Shown here piece by piece: positions 60,052 through 64,000 of a DNA stretch of 64,000 nt (its first letter is position 1; each line of letters begins with the position of its first letter). The DNA comes from Neobacillus niacini. Lineage in GTDB: Bacteria > Bacillota > Bacilli > Bacillales > Cytobacillaceae. The translations under genes and the position numbers were made by a program. The notes below the pieces were generated by a model. That model saw only the letters and a list, made by a program, of their open reading frames with translations, ran no database searches and was not told the origin of the DNA. The DNA lies in NCBI RefSeq assembly GCF_019749295.1, contig NZ_JACWFG010000002.1, forward strand, positions 209,326-273,325. Direction: 5' to 3'.

Positions 60052-61551
60052 CTAGAGCAGACCCGAAAACAGACGCGCGAAGGATTCCTTCCATTTAACA
60101 CCTAGACCTCTTTTATAAAAAGCAACCGGCCTGACGCGGCTGCATTCTTTCAGGTCTTCTTCAAAATGAGTCACCAGGGTGTTAATGCTTTCGGTGCCGG
60201 ATAAAAACAATTGAACCTCAAAATTCAAATGAAAACTGCGCAGATCCAAATTCGCCGTTCCAATCGAAGCCATGTCCCCGTCCACGATCATCACTTTTTT
60301 GTGTAAGAAACCTTTTTTGTAGGTGTAGATTTCAACTCCGGCACGGAGCAGTTTAGGAAAATAGGATTGAGTGGCATATTGGGTAAGAAAACCGTCATTC
60401 CTCTTGGGCACCATCAGCCTGACTTGAATACCCTTCTTCGATGCCACCTGCAGTGCCGTCATAATGGTCTGGTTGGGGATGAAGTAAGGAGTGGCAATCC
60501 AAATCGACTTTGTCGCACTTGTGATCAAACCATAAAAATGATCCCCCATATCCCGGGTTTCCGGTCCCGTGGCGACCACGTGAACGAGACCATCACCCTC
60601 CACAGGTATTCCCTTGAGATAGCGAGCTTCCTCAAACAGCATTTCGCCGCAGACATACTTCCAATCTAATAAAAAAACAGCATGCAATGTCTGGACTGCT
60701 TCTCCTTCCAGCAAAACATGCGTATCACACCAAAAACCAAACTTGTTATCCTCGCCAAGATATTCCACTCCCACATTCAGTCCGCCGACAAACCCAATTT
60801 TTCCATCAATGACAATAATCTTTCGGTGGTTGCGGAAATTAAACTTTTGCGTCAACCATCCAAATTTCAGCGGCAGAAAAGGGTGAAGCTGAATCCCAGC
60901 GTCCGCCATTTTCCTTCTATCCTGTTCAGAAAGAGCGTAGCTTCCTAATGCATCGTAAATCAGCCTTACCTCCACTCCTTCCTTTACCTTCTGTTTCAAG
61001 ATATCCATGAGCTCCTGCCCAAGCCTGTCATAGCGAAAGATATAATACTCTAAATGAATAAAGTCTTTTGCCTCCAACAGCCGCTGTTTCACTTCCTCAA
61101 AGGTTTCCTCGCCGTTTTTTAAAATTTGGGTCCTGGTATTCTGGTTTTGATTCGTTAAGGTCACTCGTTCGAGGTAACTAATAAACCCCCGCTTAGGGCC
61201 ACTTAGCATCAACGGGTCCTTAAGGGGCGTTTTATCTTTACTCAGTGCCTCAAACAACTCACGGTCACTGGCACGCTTGCTTTTAAAAAGTTCCCCTTTA
61301 AAGAGTAATTGCCCTGAATACACATACAAAATATAGCCCGCTACAGGGACCAATAGTAACATGCATGTCCATAAAAGAGTCCTCGGCACAGATCGATTTT
61401 GAAGCCATAAATCTACCACACTGTATAAAATAATACCTGCATACAAACTAACTCCTAACACTTTCCACCAAAAGGGAAATGTTGTATATAGAACCATCCA
61501 GCTAATAAAAAACATCATGATGACAAAGAGTATCTCGATTCTAACTTTCAT
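60052..61551 (-). CDS. cls: Cardiolipin synthase (phospholipase D family)
   Basis: 499 aa. Two N-terminal membrane helices (about 4-25 and 33-55), a third at about 62-80, then two PLD domains with HKD motifs: NHRKIIVIDGKIGFVGGLN (about 235) and LHKKVMIVDGDMASIGTANLD (about 415). It condenses two phosphatidylglycerols into cardiolipin. GGGGGAA ribosome binding site. Monocistronic. Confidence 0.94.
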   Translation of the reverse strand: MKVRIEILFVIMMFFISWMVLYTTFPFWWKVLGVSLYAGIILYSVVDLWLQNRSVPRTLLWTCMLLLVPVAGYILYVYSGQLLFKGELFKSKRASDRELFEALSKDKTPLKDPLMLSGPKRGFISYLERVTLTNQNQNTRTQILKNGEETFEEVKQRLLEAKDFIHLEYYIFRYDRLGQELMDILKQKVKEGVEVRLIYDALGSYALSEQDRRKMADAGIQLHPFLPLKFGWLTQKFNFRNHRKIIVIDGKIGFVGGLNVGVEYLGEDNKFGFWCDTHVLLEGEAVQTLHAVFLLDWKYVCGEMLFEEARYLKGIPVEGDGLVHVVATGPETRDMGDHFYGLITSATKSIWIATPYFIPNQTIMTALQVASKKGIQVRLMVPKRNDGFLTQYATQSYFPKLLRAGVEIYTYKKGFLHKKVMIVDGDMASIGTANLDLRSFHLNFEVQLFLSGTESINTLVTHFEEDLKECSRVRPVAFYKRGLGVKWKESFARLFSGLL

Positions 61552-61573
61552 GTATGTTCCCCCACAGTCTTTT

Positions 61574-61824
61574 AAAAGTCTGTGTTAAATTAGGCTGTTG
61601 ATATGTGCTCCACTAAGGAAAGCTTCTTCGAATAATTATCGCAGGGACAGGCGTTTTCTGCCTGTCACGAGGTGCTTCGCTTTCCGCAGGCGGTTCGGGA
61701 AGCCTCCTCGGTGCTAAAGCACCTGCGGGGTCTCCCCTGTCCCGTCCTCTGAGCAGGAGCCTCGCACCTTCCGCACAAATCAACAGGTTCTAAGATCAAA
61801 CATTTACCTTTAACACAGGCTTTT
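61574..61824. mobile_element. 251-bp MITE-like repeat with 16-bp terminal inverted repeats
   Basis: Left end AAAAGTCTGTGTTAAA (61574-61589), right end TTTAACACAGGCTTTT (61809-61824), one mismatch. A second inner inverted repeat is CTGTTGAT (61595-61602) and ATCAACAG (61779-61786). The interior is unusually G+C-rich (CTTTCCGCAGGCGG, GCCTCCTCGG, CTGCGGGGTCTCCCCTGTCCCG) with local hairpins such as GGGACAGGCG / CGCCTGTC-like pairs. It carries no gene. GC-rich repeats of this look are, to my recollection, common in Bacillaceae genomes. Confidence 0.78.
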
Positions 61825-61861
61825 ATAAGAGAAATACCCTTTCAACCACTCTATCAAACAT

Positions 61862-61890
61862 AAAAAAAATGCCTGGCTCAGCTCAGGCAT
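61862..61890 (-). terminator. Intrinsic terminator of the cheR-kinase operon
   Basis: ATGCCTG / CAGGCAT (61869-61875 / 61884-61890), U8 on the minus strand; overlaps the cheR stop. Confidence 0.85.
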
Positions 61891-62755
61891 CTAGTTTTTT
61901 CCGATAGATCTTTTCAGTTGAATTAAATTCTGCGTATTTCATGCCCTTTGGCATACTTAGGATTGATTCTTTACTTCCGAGTCCAATGAATCCGCCATCA
62001 GCCAGACTGCCATAAAACAAACTATGCACCTGCTGCTGCAGGGCATTATCAAAATAGATCATGACATTGCGGCATAGAATGACATGAAACTCATTAAACG
62101 AGCTGTCACTGACCAAATTATGCTGAGCGAAAGTCAGCTTCTCATTCAAGCTGGATGAAAAATAAGCAAACTGATGGTCCGTATTATAATACTCGGAAAA
62201 CGCCATTTTCCCGCCGGCCTTCAAGTAGTTCTTCGTATACTGCTGCATCTTTTTTAACGGAAAAGCTCCCTTTTGCGCTGCCAGCAAAGCCTTTTCATTC
62301 ATATCGGTTGCGTAAATTCTCGTTTTCTCCAGGATACCCTCCTCCTGCAAAAGGATTGCCATGGAATAAACCTCCTCACCTGTCGCGCAGCCGGCATGCC
62401 AAATGCGGACTTCAGGGAGATCTCGAAGCAAGGGCACCACTTCGTTCCGGAAAGCGGCAAAAAAACTGGGGTCACGGTACATTTCCGTCATCCGGATGGA
62501 AAAATCATTCAGGAGCCGCTCCAAGACTCCCGGTTCGTGGAGCACTTTTTCCAATAAAGCCGTAATGGTCGGAAGCCGCTCCGCCTTCATCCGGTATAAA
62601 ATTCTCCTGCCAATCGAGCCTCTGACATAGCTTCGGAAGTCATATCCATACATTTGATACAAGCCCTCAAGCAGCAATTTGATTTCAATCTCCTGAAGCT
62701 CATTTGGCTCCAGCGGATTGATTTCTGTTACGATTTCCTTCGAAGTATTGTTCAC
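61883..62755 (-). CDS. CheR-type chemoreceptor glutamate methyltransferase
   Basis: 290 aa. N-terminal helical CheR_N domain (about 20-80), then the SAM-binding domain: RIWHAGCATGEEVYSMAI (motif I), ATDMNEKALLAAQKG, FHVILCRNVMIYFDNALQ, and GGFIGLGSKESI. It methylates glutamates with SAM. Its ATG overlaps the stop of the upstream hybrid kinase by 4 bp, so it probably belongs to a CheB/CheR-linked signalling system, not to the flagellar chemotaxis operon. Confidence 0.9.
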   Translation of the reverse strand: MNNTSKEIVTEINPLEPNELQEIEIKLLLEGLYQMYGYDFRSYVRGSIGRRILYRMKAERLPTITALLEKVLHEPGVLERLLNDFSIRMTEMYRDPSFFAAFRNEVVPLLRDLPEVRIWHAGCATGEEVYSMAILLQEEGILEKTRIYATDMNEKALLAAQKGAFPLKKMQQYTKNYLKAGGKMAFSEYYNTDHQFAYFSSSLNEKLTFAQHNLVSDSSFNEFHVILCRNVMIYFDNALQQQVHSLFYGSLADGGFIGLGSKESILSMPKGMKYAEFNSTEKIYRKKLDA

Positions 62756-64000
62756 TCTTCATTCACCTGCTGTGTCAGCCACACCCGCATTAACGAGAAT
62801 AGCTGATTGATATTTAATGGTTTCATAATATAATCAGAAGCGCCTGCCTCCATACACTTGTCACGCTCACCTTTCATTGCTTTTGCTGTGAGCGCAATAA
62901 TTGGCAGTCTTTCCATTCCCAAGTCCTGACGGATGACCTTCATCGCTTCATAGCCCCCCATTACCGGCATCATGATATCCATAAACACGAGGTCAAAATC
63001 TGCTTGCTTTTGTAAAAATTCAATCGCACTTTTACCGTTCTCTGCCACTTGAACTTTCACTCCCTTTTTCTCAAGCGCAGTTACAAGTGCAAACACATTC
63101 CGGCGATCATCCTCTGCCAACAGCACTTTCTTTCCTTTAAATAATTGGTCATCATCAGAAGCCTCTGCTTCCATTTCCTCTACCGTTTCTGGTTCTTTAT
63201 TGACCGTTGGCAGCTCCTCTATTTCGCTTACACTTACGGCTGCCTCATTCAGCGCTAGTTGTTCAAGCTGAAGTGCATATTCTGCAGCCTCCAGTCTGCC
63301 TGGGATGTAAAGCGTAAACGTGCTTCCTTTTTCCGGCTCGCTTTCAACCGTAATCGCGCCGCCAAGCAAGCGGGTAAATTCACGGCATATCGATAACCCT
63401 AAACCAGTCCCGCCAAATTGCCGGTTCGTGGTACCATCCACCTGCTGGAACGCATTGAAGATAATTTCCTGCTTCTCTTTTGCGATTCCAATCCCTGTAT
63501 CGCTAACCGATATGGCCAATACGATTTCATCCTCATTCAGTCCAGGCAATAGTTCCTCCAGCTTTTCCCGGCACGCATGTTCAATGTTTACTGTTACACA
63601 ACCCTGCTCGGTAAACTTAAAGGCATTGGACAATAAATTCTTCCAAATTTGCTGCAGGCGCTGCCCATCTGTTGTGATGACAGCAGGAACATTTGCAGCT
63701 GTATGCACCTCAAAGGTCAAATTCTTTTTGGCTGCAACCGGATTAAACATATTCTTCATCATCTGTGGAATTTCTGTCACGTTCACTTCATCGGTTAAAA
63801 TTTCAATCTTACCAGCTTCAATTTTTGATAAATCAAGAATATCATCAATCAGCCGCAGCAAATCGCTTCCGGCCGTGTAGATAACCCTGGAGGAGTCCTT
63901 CACTTCAGAGTTGTCCATTTCATCGTCGTTTTCCATCAGCATTTGGGAAAGAATCAGAATACTATTTAATGGCGTGCGCAGCTCATGCGACATATTTGCC
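62752..64000 (-). CDS. Hybrid sensor histidine kinase, N-terminal part outside window
   Basis: The frame is open to base 64000 and reads ANMSHELRTPLNS at the edge, so the ATG at 63993 is internal and the sensor region is off-window. Visible: HisKA H-box SHELRTPLN; HATPase with N-box LLSNAFKF, DTGIGI and GGTGLGLSI; a Glu-rich linker; a C-terminal receiver domain with LLAEDDRR, phospho-acceptor Asp in FMDIMMPVMGG, Thr in ALTAKA, and Lys in YIMKPL. It passes phosphate from its His to its own receiver Asp. Coupled to the cheR-type gene by a 4-bp overlap. Confidence 0.92.
   Translation of the reverse strand, partial: ANMSHELRTPLNSILILSQMLMENDDEMDNSEVKDSSRVIYTAGSDLLRLIDDILDLSKIEAGKIEILTDEVNVTEIPQMMKNMFNPVAAKKNLTFEVHTAANVPAVITTDGQRLQQIWKNLLSNAFKFTEQGCVTVNIEHACREKLEELLPGLNEDEIVLAISVSDTGIGIAKEKQEIIFNAFQQVDGTTNRQFGGTGLGLSICREFTRLLGGAITVESEPEKGSTFTLYIPGRLEAAEYALQLEQLALNEAAVSVSEIEELPTVNKEPETVEEMEAEASDDDQLFKGKKVLLAEDDRRNVFALVTALEKKGVKVQVAENGKSAIEFLQKQADFDLVFMDIMMPVMGGYEAMKVIRQDLGMERLPIIALTAKAMKGERDKCMEAGASDYIMKPLNINQLFSLMRVWLTQQVNEE

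Overview
The window comes from a low-GC, spore-forming Bacillaceae chromosome (Bacillus sensu lato; the heavy load of small intergenic repeats would fit a Neobacillus-like genome, but that is a guess). The evidence is the sporulation set spoIIID, spoIIQ and spoIID, with mbl, murA, ywmB and fabZ in roughly the order known from B. subtilis, AGGAGG-type ribosome binding sites, frequent TTG and GTG starts, and many U-tailed hairpin terminators. No rRNA, tRNA, CRISPR array or intact transposase gene was found.

Layout. 1-11.6 kb: a surface-polysaccharide locus, mostly on the minus strand: a partial asparagine-synthetase-like amidotransferase, a two-domain glycosyltransferase, a methyltransferase with a long coiled coil, the WecC/MnaA pair that makes UDP-ManNAc uronic acid, and two family 4 glycosyltransferases. 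11.6-12.5 kb: no recognisable gene. 12.5-30 kb: a patchwork of short transcription units: a LysM-NlpC/P60 cell-wall hydrolase, small metabolic and membrane genes, a PIN/HTH toxin-antitoxin-like pair, a PadR pair, a TetR-YhgE pair and several very small genes. 30-35 kb: SWIM protein plus SNF2 helicase (ywqB-ywqA type). 35-43.3 kb: a 3D-domain protein, an Rpn nuclease with a stand-alone copy of its C-terminus, ssb, a YwpF-like gene, fabZ, mbl and spoIIID. 43.8-51 kb: an ATL protein, a large secreted rhamnogalacturonan lyase, membrane proteins and a PBP3-type penicillin-binding protein. 51-57 kb: spoIIQ, spoIID, murA, ywmB and a YwzB/DUF1146 gene. 57-64 kb: stress-type small genes, membrane proteins, cardiolipin synthase, and a CheR / hybrid histidine kinase pair cut by the window end.

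The most unusual content is non-coding. (a) Five diverged copies of a ~220-250 bp element carry four GCGGAGA..TCTCCGC hairpins each (20.05, 21.7, 27.8, 41.4 and 52.6 kb). (b) Two five-unit arrays of GCAGGT lie on a 21-bp (two-helical-turn) period in convergent intergenic gaps (13.85 and 52.9 kb). (c) A GGTGCCTGTCACC palindrome family has at least two subfamilies. (d) A 251-bp MITE-like element with 16-bp terminal inverted repeats lies beside cls and shares a terminus with one type (a) element. (e) Scars of the mnaA 3' end lie inside the polysaccharide locus. Among proteins, the Rpn nuclease next to a free-standing copy of its own C-terminal module, the PIN/HTH module with repeated operators, and the methyltransferase with a 54-bp-repeat coiled coil (a possible glycan chain-length ruler) are the best candidates for undescribed biology.
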